DNA of 64,000 bases from JAWCQZ01 sp038869515 [NCBI: Halobacteria archaeon] (GTDB lineage: Archaea > Halobacteriota > Syntropharchaeia > JACQPP01). Shown in pieces: positions 39,563-47,021 of this stretch. The stretch is taken from assembly GCA_038869515.1 (NCBI GenBank), contig JAWCQZ010000006.1, positions 14,112 through 78,111 on the forward strand. Reading direction: 5' to 3'. The notes beneath the pieces were generated by a model. The model was not told where the DNA came from and ran no database searches. It worked only from the letters and a program-made list of their open reading frames with translations. The number at the start of each line of letters is the position of its first letter. The stretch's first letter is position 1. The position numbers and the translations under genes are program-made.

Positions 39563-40741
39563 ATGGCCCGCGACTCCGTCCTGCTCATCACCACTCGGTC
39601 GCTCCGCGGGTTCTCGACGGGTCTCCTCGCGGTGCTCATCGGGCCCTACCTCGCAGGGCTCGGATATGGCCCTGGGGCCGTGGGGCTCCTGGTCGCCCTC
39701 CCGGTCGCGGGGGGCGCGGCGTGGACCCTCCTGGCGCTCCTCAAGGCCGACGCCTTCGGCCGACGGCGGATGCTCGCCCTCTTCTCCCTCCTCGGGGCGG
39801 CCTCAGCCCTCGGCCTTTTCCTCACCCCCGAGCCGGCGGTCCTCGTGCTCGCCCTCCTCGCGGGCGGCCTCGCCCTCTCCGGCGCAGACGCGGCCGCCTT
39901 CATCCCGGTGGAGCAGGCGCTCCTCCCCCAGACCGTCCCCCCCGAGAGGCGGAACCGCCTCTTCGGCTCCTACGCCACGGCGGGGACCCTCTCCATCGCC
40001 CTCGGCGCCCTCGCGGCGGGGGCGGGGGAGGCGCTGCGGGCGGGGGCGGGGGAGCGGGTGCTCTTCCTCCTCCCCGCCGCCCTCAATCTCGCCGCCTTCG
40101 CCCTCTACCTCACCCTCTCCCCCCTCGTGGAGCGCGCGGGAGCGGCCCGGAGCCTGCGGACCGACCCGGAGTCGCGGGGGCGGGTCGCCCGCCTCGGCCT
40201 CCTCTTCTCCCTCGACTCCTTCGCCGGGGGGTTCGTCCTCTACTCCCTCGTGGCCTACTGGTTCCACCACCGGTTCGGGTGGGACCTGGCGGCCCTCGGG
40301 CCCCTGCTGTTCGCCGTGAACGCCCTGGTGGCGCTCTCCTTCCCGCTGGCGGCCCGCCTCGGCGACCGGTTCGGCTTGGTGAACACGATGGTCTTCACCC
40401 ACCTGCCCTCCGATTTCCTCCTCATGGCGGTCCCCTTCATGCCGACCGCGGAGGCTTCGGCCGCCCTCTGGTTGGTCCGGGCGCCCTTGAGCCAGATGGA
40501 CGTCCCGACCCGGCAGGCCTACACGGTGGCCATCGTCCCCCCGGAGGAGCGGACCGCCGCCGCGGGGCTCACCCACCTCGCCCGCACCGCGGCCCAGGCC
40601 CCGGCGCCCTGGGTCTCGGGGTGGAGCCTCTCGCTGGCGGCCTCCGCCCCTTTCCTCTTCGGCGGGGGGCTGAAGGTGGCCTACGACCTGATGCTCTACC
40701 GCGCGTTCCGCAGGGTGAAGCCCCTGGAAGGGCGGGGCTAG
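39563..40741 (+). CDS. Major facilitator superfamily transporter
   Basis: This 392-residue protein has about twelve helices. RSLRGFSTGLLAVLIGPYLAGLGYGPGAVG opens helix 1-2, FGRRRMLALF marks the cytoplasmic loop, and RLGDRFGLVNTMVFTHLPSD its second-half counterpart; VRAPLSQMDVPTRQAYTVAIVPPEERT is a feature of a prokaryotic MFS group often placed near metal or sugar genes. Substrate is unknown. It ends four bases inside the convergent methionine-synthase gene. Confidence 0.82.
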   Translation: MARDSVLLITTRSLRGFSTGLLAVLIGPYLAGLGYGPGAVGLLVALPVAGGAAWTLLALLKADAFGRRRMLALFSLLGAASALGLFLTPEPAVLVLALLAGGLALSGADAAAFIPVEQALLPQTVPPERRNRLFGSYATAGTLSIALGALAAGAGEALRAGAGERVLFLLPAALNLAAFALYLTLSPLVERAGAARSLRTDPESRGRVARLGLLFSLDSFAGGFVLYSLVAYWFHHRFGWDLAALGPLLFAVNALVALSFPLAARLGDRFGLVNTMVFTHLPSDFLLMAVPFMPTAEASAALWLVRAPLSQMDVPTRQAYTVAIVPPEERTAAAGLTHLARTAAQAPAPWVSGWSLSLAASAPFLFGGGLKVAYDLMLYRAFRRVKPLEGRG

Positions 40742-41724
40742 GAGTATTTCGCGCGGAGCTGGCGGGCCGCCGCCGCCATGTTCCTCAACTTGGCGTTGGC
40801 GATCTCGCGGGGGAGCAGTTTGAGGCCGCAGTCGGGGTTGACGTAGATTTTCTCCACGCCGACGATGTCGATGCCCCGCTCGAGGTTCTTCACGATCTGC
40901 TCCACCGGCTCGGCCACCCGGGTGTGGGCGTCCATGCACCCCATGCCCAGGTCCTTGGTGAGTTCGTGCTCCTCGAAGAGGTCGAGGGTCCGGAAGTCGT
41001 TGTTGAGGAATTCCAGAGCGAACTGGTCCACCGGGATATCGAGCATGTCGGGGTAGACCTTGGAGAAGTCGCCGTAGCAGGAGTGCATGCCGGTGTAGGC
41101 CTTCACGCCGCGCACGGTGGCCCGGGTCACCTCGACGAAGAGTTCCATCTCCTCCGGCCGCGAGGAGAATGCGGGCTCGTCGATCTGGATGAAGTCGGCC
41201 CCCGCCGCCACGAGGGTCTTGCACTCCTGGTTGAGGGCTTTGGCGAGGGCCATCATCGCCTCCGCGCGGGTGTCGTAGGCCTCGATGAAGGACCAGTCGG
41301 CGATGGTGTAGGCCCCGGTGATGGGGACCTTGACCGGACGGTCGGTGACCGAGCGGAGGAACTTCAACTCCTCCACCAGCATGGGGCCCCGGTACTTGAT
41401 TTCGCTGAAAATCGCCGGCCGGTCGTAGTAGTTGTTGCCCCACACCCGCACGGGGCCGTAGAAGCGGAATCCGTCGAGCCGCTTGGCGAAATACTCGGTC
41501 ATCTCGTCGCGCCGCATCTCGCCGTCCCACAGGATGTCGATGCCGATCTTCTCGTGGTCCCGGACCGTCGTGACGACCGCGTCGTCGAAGGCCTCGTTCA
41601 ACTGCTCGTCGGTGATGCGCCCCGCCCGGTGGGCCTGGAGGGCCAGCCGGAGCCAACGGGGCCGGGGATGGGAGCCGATGATGGTCGTCGGCAGGACGGG
41701 CAGCCCCGCGATTTTCCTGCCCAT
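40738..41724 (-). CDS. Core methionine synthase (MetE C-terminal-like)
   Basis: This 328-residue protein corresponds to the catalytic barrel of cobalamin-independent methionine synthase. LPTTIIGSHPRP opens it. Zinc ligands are in GMHSCYGDF (His and Cys) and VNPDCGLKLLP (Cys), with a Glu in FALEFLNND. IQIDEPAFSSRP is the substrate loop. Such one-domain enzymes in archaea take methyl groups from donors other than folate polyglutamate, for example methylcobalamin proteins. The start overlaps the stop of the upstream paralogue (ATGA), so they are made together. Confidence 0.85.
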   Translation of the reverse strand: MGRKIAGLPVLPTTIIGSHPRPRWLRLALQAHRAGRITDEQLNEAFDDAVVTTVRDHEKIGIDILWDGEMRRDEMTEYFAKRLDGFRFYGPVRVWGNNYYDRPAIFSEIKYRGPMLVEELKFLRSVTDRPVKVPITGAYTIADWSFIEAYDTRAEAMMALAKALNQECKTLVAAGADFIQIDEPAFSSRPEEMELFVEVTRATVRGVKAYTGMHSCYGDFSKVYPDMLDIPVDQFALEFLNNDFRTLDLFEEHELTKDLGMGCMDAHTRVAEPVEQIVKNLERGIDIVGVEKIYVNPDCGLKLLPREIANAKLRNMAAAARQLRAKYS

Positions 41725-42674
41725 CACGACACCCCCTTCGCGACGCGGGAGAGGAGGACCAGTTTGCGCTTGGCGACGGCCCGCGGGATGAACTCGAGGC
41801 CGCAGGAGGAGGTGATGAGGAGTTCGGCGGGCTTCGCCTTGGCGGCGATTTTCTGGACGCGGGCCCGCACGGCCGCCGGGTCCTCCATCTTGGTGTTCCG
41901 GCCGTTGACGCACCCGAGAGCCAGGACACGCCCCTCCATCTTCGGCAGGGGCACGCCGTCGGAGGTGGCGTCCACCACGACGCCGCCGGCCATCTCCAGG
42001 AGCCCGCTCAGCACTTTCTGCGTGGGTTTCCCGAAGTAGAGGGAGACGAGGGTCGTCGCCTTCCGCCCCTTGAGGACCGGGGCGAGGGCGAGGCGGGCGA
42101 GGTCGAGGTCCTTCGGGTTCGCCGCGAGCGCGGGCTCGTCGAACTGGAGGAGTTTCGCCCCGGCCCGCTCCAGCGACGCCGCCTCCTTCTTGAGCGCCTC
42201 GGCGTAGGCCCTCGCGACCCTCTCGACCGAGCCGTAGTGGTGGTCCTCGGAGTAGCGGGCGAGGGTGACCGGGCCGGGGAGGACCCCCTTGACCCGAGGG
42301 GCGGAGCGCCGGGCGGATTTCGCGTCGGCCGCGAAGGCGGGCGCCGACCAGGAGACCGCCCCGCGGATCCGCGGCCGCCGGTAGTAGAAGTTGTTGTCGG
42401 CGAACCGGATGAGCCCCCCCATCTCGATCCCCTTGAGGCGGGCGCAGAGGGAGACCGGCCCGTCGTCCCACTTGAGTTGCCCGTCGGTGACCCAGGCGAC
42501 CCCGGAGGTTTTCTGTTCCCGGACCACCTCGGCGAGGGCCCGGTCGTAGGCCTTGGAGACCTCCGGGCCGGGGCGGGCCTTGGGGTGCTTCTGGAGCCCC
42601 AGGCTCTTCTTGAGGACCTTGACCAGGGAGTCGGGGCGGGGGTAGGAGCCGAAGTTCATCGCCCGGGCGGCCAT
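41724..42674 (-). CDS. MetE-like paralogue without a full zinc site
   Basis: From the ATG at 42674 the protein has 316 residues. MNFGSYPRPDSL, FDEPALAANPKDL and TSSCGLEFIP match the MetE-type barrel, and the last Cys is kept. The His-x-Cys pair of the active enzyme is missing; the equivalent strand reads VSLYFGK. It may be the partner or substrate-presenting half of the downstream enzyme, like the N-terminal half of MetE. A TATA box lies 27 bases before this start. Confidence 0.75.
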   Translation of the reverse strand: MAARAMNFGSYPRPDSLVKVLKKSLGLQKHPKARPGPEVSKAYDRALAEVVREQKTSGVAWVTDGQLKWDDGPVSLCARLKGIEMGGLIRFADNNFYYRRPRIRGAVSWSAPAFAADAKSARRSAPRVKGVLPGPVTLARYSEDHHYGSVERVARAYAEALKKEAASLERAGAKLLQFDEPALAANPKDLDLARLALAPVLKGRKATTLVSLYFGKPTQKVLSGLLEMAGGVVVDATSDGVPLPKMEGRVLALGCVNGRNTKMEDPAAVRARVQKIAAKAKPAELLITSSCGLEFIPRAVAKRKLVLLSRVAKGVS

Positions 42675-42696
42675 GGGGGGAGGGGAGGTAGAAGGG

Positions 42697-42705
42697 TGAT
42701 AATAC
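42697..42705 (-). promoter_or_regulatory. TATA box of the MetE-like gene pair
   Basis: GTATTATCA on the minus strand is 27 bases from the ATG at 42674, which supports that start and a leaderless message. Confidence 0.6.
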
Positions 42706-42823
42706 TTGCCCCCAAATGGGCCCAGGAAGAGGGGGGGCACGGGCCCGGCGGGTCGCCGCCGAGTCCCCGCCTCGCACGGGTGCGCCGGGACAACTTATCG
42801 TTGCCCCGGCGTCCCCTGGGGAT

Positions 42824-42898
42824 GGGCGCGTGGCCAAGCCAGGACAAGGCACCAGTTTCCTAAACTGGGGATCAGGGGTTCAAATCCCCTCGCGCCCG
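42824..42898 (+). tRNA. tRNA-Arg(CCT)
   Basis: A complete cloverleaf is visible: acceptor GGGCGCG/CGCGCCC with discriminator G, D arm GCC...GGC, anticodon stem CCAGT/ACTGG with loop TTCCTAA (anticodon CCT, reads AGG), and T arm AGGGG-TTCAAAT-CCCCT. There is no intron and CCA is not encoded. Confidence 0.95.
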
Positions 42899-42908
42899 AC
42901 CCCTTGGA

Positions 42909-42923
42909 GGGGGCTCCGCCCCC
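42909..42923 (+). terminator. GC hairpin after tRNA-Arg
   Basis: GGGGGC-TCC-GCCCCC forms a perfect six-pair stem ten bases past the tRNA. No T-run follows directly, so an end-of-transcript role is likely but unproven. The same hairpin type occurs at 12092-12107. Confidence 0.4.
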
Positions 42924-43027
42924 ATCTCCATTACGGTCCGATTCCTCTCCCCCACCCCCACGCTTTTCGGGGAACATTCACTCCCGTAACGCGTAGTTCA
43001 ATTGGGGTTGCATGCCCAGATCGGGAC

Positions 43028-44110
43028 ATGCCGAATCGGATCATCTTCCACGTGGACATGGACTCCTTCTACGCCTCCGTCGAACTGCTCGACCACCCGG
43101 AGTACCGGGGCAGGCCGCTGGTGGTCGGGGCGGACCCGAAAGAGGGGAGGGGGCGGGGGGTCGTCCTCACCGCCTCCTACGAGGCGCGCCCCGCCGGGGT
43201 CCGCTCCGGGATGCCGATCTCCCGGGCGTGGAAACTCCTCCCCGGCGGCCTCTACGTCCGCCCCCGGTTCGAGAGGTACGAGGAGGTCTCCCGCCAGGTG
43301 ATGGGGGTCCTGAGGGGGTTCGCCGACAAGTTCGAGCCGGTCTCCATCGACGAGGCGTTTCTCGACGTCACCGCGCGGACCGGGGGGGACTGGGGCCGGG
43401 CCGAGGCCCTGGCGGGCGAGGTGAAGGGGGCGGTCCGGGAGCGGGTCGGCCTCACCTGCACGGTGGGCATCGCTCCGAGCAAACTGGTCGCGAAAATCGC
43501 CTCCGACCGGAGGAAGCCCGACGGCCTTACGGCGGTGAAACCGGGGGAAGAGGAGGCGTTCCTCGCCCCCCTCCCGGTCCGGAGTTTGCCGGGCATCGGC
43601 CCGAAGAGCGAGGCGCGGCTGCTGGCGATGGGGATTGAGCGGCTGGAGCAGCTGGCGCGGGCAGACCCGGAGGCCCTCCGGAGGGAGTTCGGGGTGTGGG
43701 GCCCCCGGTTCACCGAGGAGGCGCGGGGGGTGGACCCCGGCCCGGTCGAGGAGTCCACCGAAATCAAATCCATCGGCCGGGAGGGGACCCTGGAGGAGGA
43801 CACCGGCGACATGGAGCAGGTCCGGGCCACACTCCGGGGGCTGGCCGACGAGGTGGCCGCCGCCGCGCGGGCGCAGGGGCTGGCGTGGCGGACGGCGACC
43901 CTGAAGGTCCGCTTCTCCAGCTTCGACACCCACACGAGGAGCACCACGACCCGGCAGCCCCGGGAGGGGGCCGGACCCCTCGCCGAGGCGGTCCTCCGCC
44001 TGGCCGACATCTACCGGGAAGAGGTCGAGCGCCGCAAGGTGCGCCACCTGGGGGTGCGGGTCTCGGCCCTCTCCCCCGCGGGGCGGCAAAAAACGCTCAT
44101 GGACGGCTGA
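43028..44110 (+). CDS. dinB: DNA polymerase IV (Y family)
   Basis: This 360-residue protein has the Y-family core: IIFHVDMDSFYASVE with the first metal Asp, YEARPAGVRSGMP, and FEPVSIDEAFLDVT with the second Asp-Glu pair. Then follow the thumb helix-hairpin-helix SLPGIGPKSEARL and the little finger. It copies damaged DNA. The C-terminus ends QKTLMDG, which has the position but not the aromatic residues of a PCNA-binding box. Start is the ATG at 43028, well past the tRNA. The gene ends 14 bases into convergent moaB. Confidence 0.95.
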   Translation: MPNRIIFHVDMDSFYASVELLDHPEYRGRPLVVGADPKEGRGRGVVLTASYEARPAGVRSGMPISRAWKLLPGGLYVRPRFERYEEVSRQVMGVLRGFADKFEPVSIDEAFLDVTARTGGDWGRAEALAGEVKGAVRERVGLTCTVGIAPSKLVAKIASDRRKPDGLTAVKPGEEEAFLAPLPVRSLPGIGPKSEARLLAMGIERLEQLARADPEALRREFGVWGPRFTEEARGVDPGPVEESTEIKSIGREGTLEEDTGDMEQVRATLRGLADEVAAAARAQGLAWRTATLKVRFSSFDTHTRSTTTRQPREGAGPLAEAVLRLADIYREEVERRKVRHLGVRVSALSPAGRQKTLMDG

Positions 44111-44627
44111 CCTCGCGGCGCAGGAGCCCCACCAGATGGGGCAGCTCCGGGAGGAGGATGCGCTTCAGGGCGACGCGGACGCCGTCGGGGCTCCCCGGGA
44201 CGCAGAAAATCGCCGTCGACTTGACGACTCCCGCCGTCGCCCGGCTGAGGAAGGCGGCGCTCCCCAGGCGCCGGGTGCTCAGGGAGCGGAACATCTCCCC
44301 GAAGCCCGGCAACTCCTTCTCGAACAGGGGCCGGACCGCCTCCACTGTGACGTCGTCCCGGGTGACTCCCGTCCCGCCGGTCACCACCACCACATCCACC
44401 TTCTGGACCCATCCCCGGACAGCGGCGGCGATGGCGCGCCGGTCGTCCCGCACCACGCGGTAGTCGGCGACCGTGTGGCCCGCCGCGGCCAGGAGGTCCC
44501 TCGCCGAGCGGCCCGAGGCGTCGGCGGCGGGAGTCTTGGAGGAGGAGACGGTGAGGAGGGCGACGTGGGCCCGGAGTTCCCCGTACTGGCGCTTGTGCTC
44601 CTCGTGGGGCCTCCCATTCGAAACCAT
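44097..44627 (-). CDS. moaB: Molybdopterin adenylyltransferase family protein MoaB
   Basis: From the ATG at 44627 the protein has 176 residues. ALLTVSSSKTPAADASGR, VVVVTGGTGVTRDDVTVEAVRPLF and FCVPGSPDGVRVAL are the MoaB/MogA substrate-binding loops. It adenylates molybdopterin on the way to the molybdenum or tungsten cofactor, which fits the tungsten-type aldehyde oxidoreductase at 18664-20508. The rest of the pathway is not in the window. Confidence 0.92.
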   Translation of the reverse strand: MVSNGRPHEEHKRQYGELRAHVALLTVSSSKTPAADASGRSARDLLAAAGHTVADYRVVRDDRRAIAAAVRGWVQKVDVVVVTGGTGVTRDDVTVEAVRPLFEKELPGFGEMFRSLSTRRLGSAAFLSRATAGVVKSTAIFCVPGSPDGVRVALKRILLPELPHLVGLLRREVSRP

Positions 44628-44663
44628 CCCGGGTCTTTTCCCTCCCCACGGAAAAGGGCCCCC

Positions 44664-45638
44664 ATGCTTCGGGTGTGGGTGGAGTTCCTCTCCGCCCGGG
44701 AGTTGGCGGCCCACCTCGACCTCCTCGCCCGCCGCCGCATCTCGCCCTGCCTCGCGGTCGAGGGGTGGTCCCCCGACCTGGGGAGCCTCCTGAAGGGGTG
44801 CGCCGCGCGCGGCCTCGAGCCCGGACTCTGGCCCCTCCTGCCGCTGGAGCAGGGCTACTTCCCCAACGAACGGAACCTGGAGCCCTTCGGCCGACTGCTC
44901 TCGGACCTGGTCCACGGGGCCGAAACCGCGGGGGCGGAGCCCGCCTGGATGGTCTTCGACCTCGAGCCGCCGCTCGACCGGGGGGTGGAGCTCCTGCGCG
45001 GCCCGCCGCTGCGGCGGTTCTCCCGGCTCGTGCGGTGGCCGCTGGAGACCCTCCGGCCGGAGCGGTTCGAGGCGGCCCGGCGGAGGCTGGAGGAGATGGT
45101 CCGCCGCCTCCGGAGGGGAGGGTGGCGCACCCTCTGCGCGGCCGCCCCCTTCCTCCTCGACCAGCCCGAGGGCACGGCGGGCCTCGAGGACCTGCTCGAG
45201 AGCCCGGTCCTCGGGGTCGGGTTCGACCGGGTCTCCTTCATGCTCTACTCCTCCATGCTTCCCGGCCCGGGCGGCCCCGGGGGCAATCCGGCGTGGGTCC
45301 ACTCCTACGCACGGGAGGCGCGGAGGAGGCTCGGGGGCGCCGCCGCGGTCTCCCTCGGGGTCACGGGCCGCGGCGTGCTGGAGGTGGAGACGCTGATGGC
45401 GGGGCCGGAGGTCCTTGCGCGGGACGTGGGGGCCGCCCGGGCAGCCGGAATCGAGGATGTCGCCCTCTACAACCTGGAGGGCTCGCTCCGCGACCCGGAG
45501 GGGTGGCTCGGGGCTCTCCGGGCCCCGGCGCAGGAGCCGCGGGAATCGATTGCGGTAGAGGCCTCTCGGGCCGCGGTGCGAGCGGGAGCGGTGGCGGCCG
45601 AGTGGGGGCGGAAAACCGCGCGAGCCCTCGGGCGCTGA
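44664..45638 (+). CDS. Hypothetical protein, possible TIM barrel
   Basis: This 324-residue protein has no signal peptide. Alternating strands and helices such as LRVWVEFLSARELAAHLDLLARRR, ISPCLAVEGW, EPAWMVFDLEPPL, DRVSFMLYSSML and AAVSLGVTGRGV suggest a barrel, and a run of acidic and aromatic residues at strand ends (FDLEPPL, FMLYSS) resembles glycoside-hydrolase-type active sites. I do not recognise the family. It stands alone, between convergent-divergent neighbours, and has normal codon use, so it is very likely a real gene. Confidence 0.7.
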   Translation: MLRVWVEFLSARELAAHLDLLARRRISPCLAVEGWSPDLGSLLKGCAARGLEPGLWPLLPLEQGYFPNERNLEPFGRLLSDLVHGAETAGAEPAWMVFDLEPPLDRGVELLRGPPLRRFSRLVRWPLETLRPERFEAARRRLEEMVRRLRRGGWRTLCAAAPFLLDQPEGTAGLEDLLESPVLGVGFDRVSFMLYSSMLPGPGGPGGNPAWVHSYAREARRRLGGAAAVSLGVTGRGVLEVETLMAGPEVLARDVGAARAAGIEDVALYNLEGSLRDPEGWLGALRAPAQEPRESIAVEASRAAVRAGAVAAEWGRKTARALGR

Positions 45639-45665
45639 AGTTTCAACAAACCTCGAAGGGTCGGA

Positions 45666-46871
45666 CTAGCAAAAGGGCAGCGGCTCGCAGATGAGCTTCG
45701 CGACGTCCACCCCGGTCCACCGGAAGACGAGGTAGGGTCCCGCCAGCCACGCCCCGACCATCGTCCCGACGTTGGTGAGGGCCGCGACCATGAGGACCCG
45801 GAAGGCGCGGTTCCTCCAGAGGCTCCCGAGCGAGGCGGCCGACATCAACTCCTTGAAATCCCCGGTCCCGGGGGGCCGCAAGGCGAACTGGGCGAGCCCT
45901 GAGAACCAGCCGGTCGCGAGGAGCGGGTGGAGCACCCCGAACCAGGCGAGACCCAAGGCCACGACGACGGCCAGGGGGTGGCCCCCGGCGAGGGCGGCGC
46001 CGCCGGCGGCGAACGCCCCGGTGACCAGCGACCAGACGAGAAAGGCCCAGAGGAAGGTCTGGACCGGGACCGAGACCGCGATGGCGGCGAAGAAGGCGAG
46101 GATGAGCCCGAAGAGCCCGATGCCCACGACCCGGCCCGCCGAGACCCGCCTCCGCCGGACCTCCATGAGGCTCCGGGGCGGCGGGAGGGTCTCCGGGTTC
46201 CCGAGGTAGCGCTCGATGCCCTCCCGGTGGCCCGCGCCCACGACCGCCACCACCCTCCGGTGGCTCGCGGAGAGGGCGGCGAGGTGCGCCGCCATCGTCG
46301 CGTCCCGCTCATCCACCAGGACCCGCGCCGCGGTCGGGGAGAACTTCCGCAACTCGCCGACGAGCCGGTCCACGGTCGCCCTCTCGGTGATGTTCCCGAG
46401 GTCCACCTCCTCCCCGCGCCCCGCGAGGGAGCCCATGAGGGCGCGGAAGAGGCGCAACTTCTCCCGGAGCCCCATCTCGGCGAAGAGGCGCTGGAAGGTG
46501 ACTCCCACGTCGCGGTCGATCAGCGCAACTGCGGCTCCCGCCCTCTTCGCCTCCTCGTAGGCCGCCTTCATCTCCGCGCCCGGCTCGACCCCGACCTCCG
46601 CGCCCAGTTTGCGCTGCAGCGTCGCGAGGAGCCAGTGGGCGAGGAGCAGGTACAATTTCCCGGACTTCAGCACCTCCCGCAGCGGGACCTCCTTGACCTG
46701 CCCGAGGAGCGCGCTGAGCCGGGCCGGGTCCAACTCCAGGGCGACGACGTCGGGCTTCTCGCGGGCGATGGTCTCCTTCACCTCGGCGATGGACCTGTCG
46801 AGGATGTGGGCGGTGCCGACGATGACGACGTTCTCAGGCGCGGGCATGGGGAGGGGTGGGGTAGTTCGCAT
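45666..46871 (-). CDS. TraB/PrgY-family membrane protein
   Basis: This 401-residue protein starts NVVIVGTAHILDRSIAEVKETI, continues with KPDVVALELDPARL and, near residue 215, RRVVAVVGAGHREGI; these GTAH, LE and GxGH motifs define the TraB (ChaN/Tiki-like) domain. The last 160 residues hold four to five membrane helices. TraB proteins reduce peptide-pheromone activity in enterococci, and Tiki relatives are metal-dependent proteases; the archaeal role is unknown. ATG at 46871 or 46847 may be the start. A zinc/manganese protease acting at the membrane is plausible. Confidence 0.85.
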   Translation of the reverse strand: MRTTPPLPMPAPENVVIVGTAHILDRSIAEVKETIAREKPDVVALELDPARLSALLGQVKEVPLREVLKSGKLYLLLAHWLLATLQRKLGAEVGVEPGAEMKAAYEEAKRAGAAVALIDRDVGVTFQRLFAEMGLREKLRLFRALMGSLAGRGEEVDLGNITERATVDRLVGELRKFSPTAARVLVDERDATMAAHLAALSASHRRVVAVVGAGHREGIERYLGNPETLPPPRSLMEVRRRRVSAGRVVGIGLFGLILAFFAAIAVSVPVQTFLWAFLVWSLVTGAFAAGGAALAGGHPLAVVVALGLAWFGVLHPLLATGWFSGLAQFALRPPGTGDFKELMSAASLGSLWRNRAFRVLMVAALTNVGTMVGAWLAGPYLVFRWTGVDVAKLICEPLPFC

Positions 46872-46916
46872 AACAATCTTTCCCGCGCCGTCCTGAAGCC
46901 CGGAGTGCCACCCGTC

Positions 46917-47000
46917 TCAGCGGTAGAGCAGAATGAAACCCACCCCGAGGAAGAGGGCGAGAATCAGAAGGAAGAGCAGAGGGTTGATTTTGAACTTCAC
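46917..47000 (-). CDS. Possible 27-residue single-helix membrane protein
   Basis: A GTG-started frame of 27 codons begins 21 bases after the reductase stop codon. It encodes a basic start (MKFKINP), one hydrophobic helix (LLFLLILALFLGVGFILL) and a YR end, the usual look of bacterial and archaeal membrane microproteins. It is far too regular for chance, but nothing else supports it. Confidence 0.4.
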   Translation of the reverse strand: MKFKINPLLFLLILALFLGVGFILLYR

Positions 47001-47021
47001 ATCGGACGGTGCTGCGCCGGT

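Noticed and set aside
42716-43027. Upstream extension of the dinB frame
   Set aside because: It would translate through tRNA-Arg; the ATG at 43028 starts at the conserved IIFHVDMDSFYASVE block.
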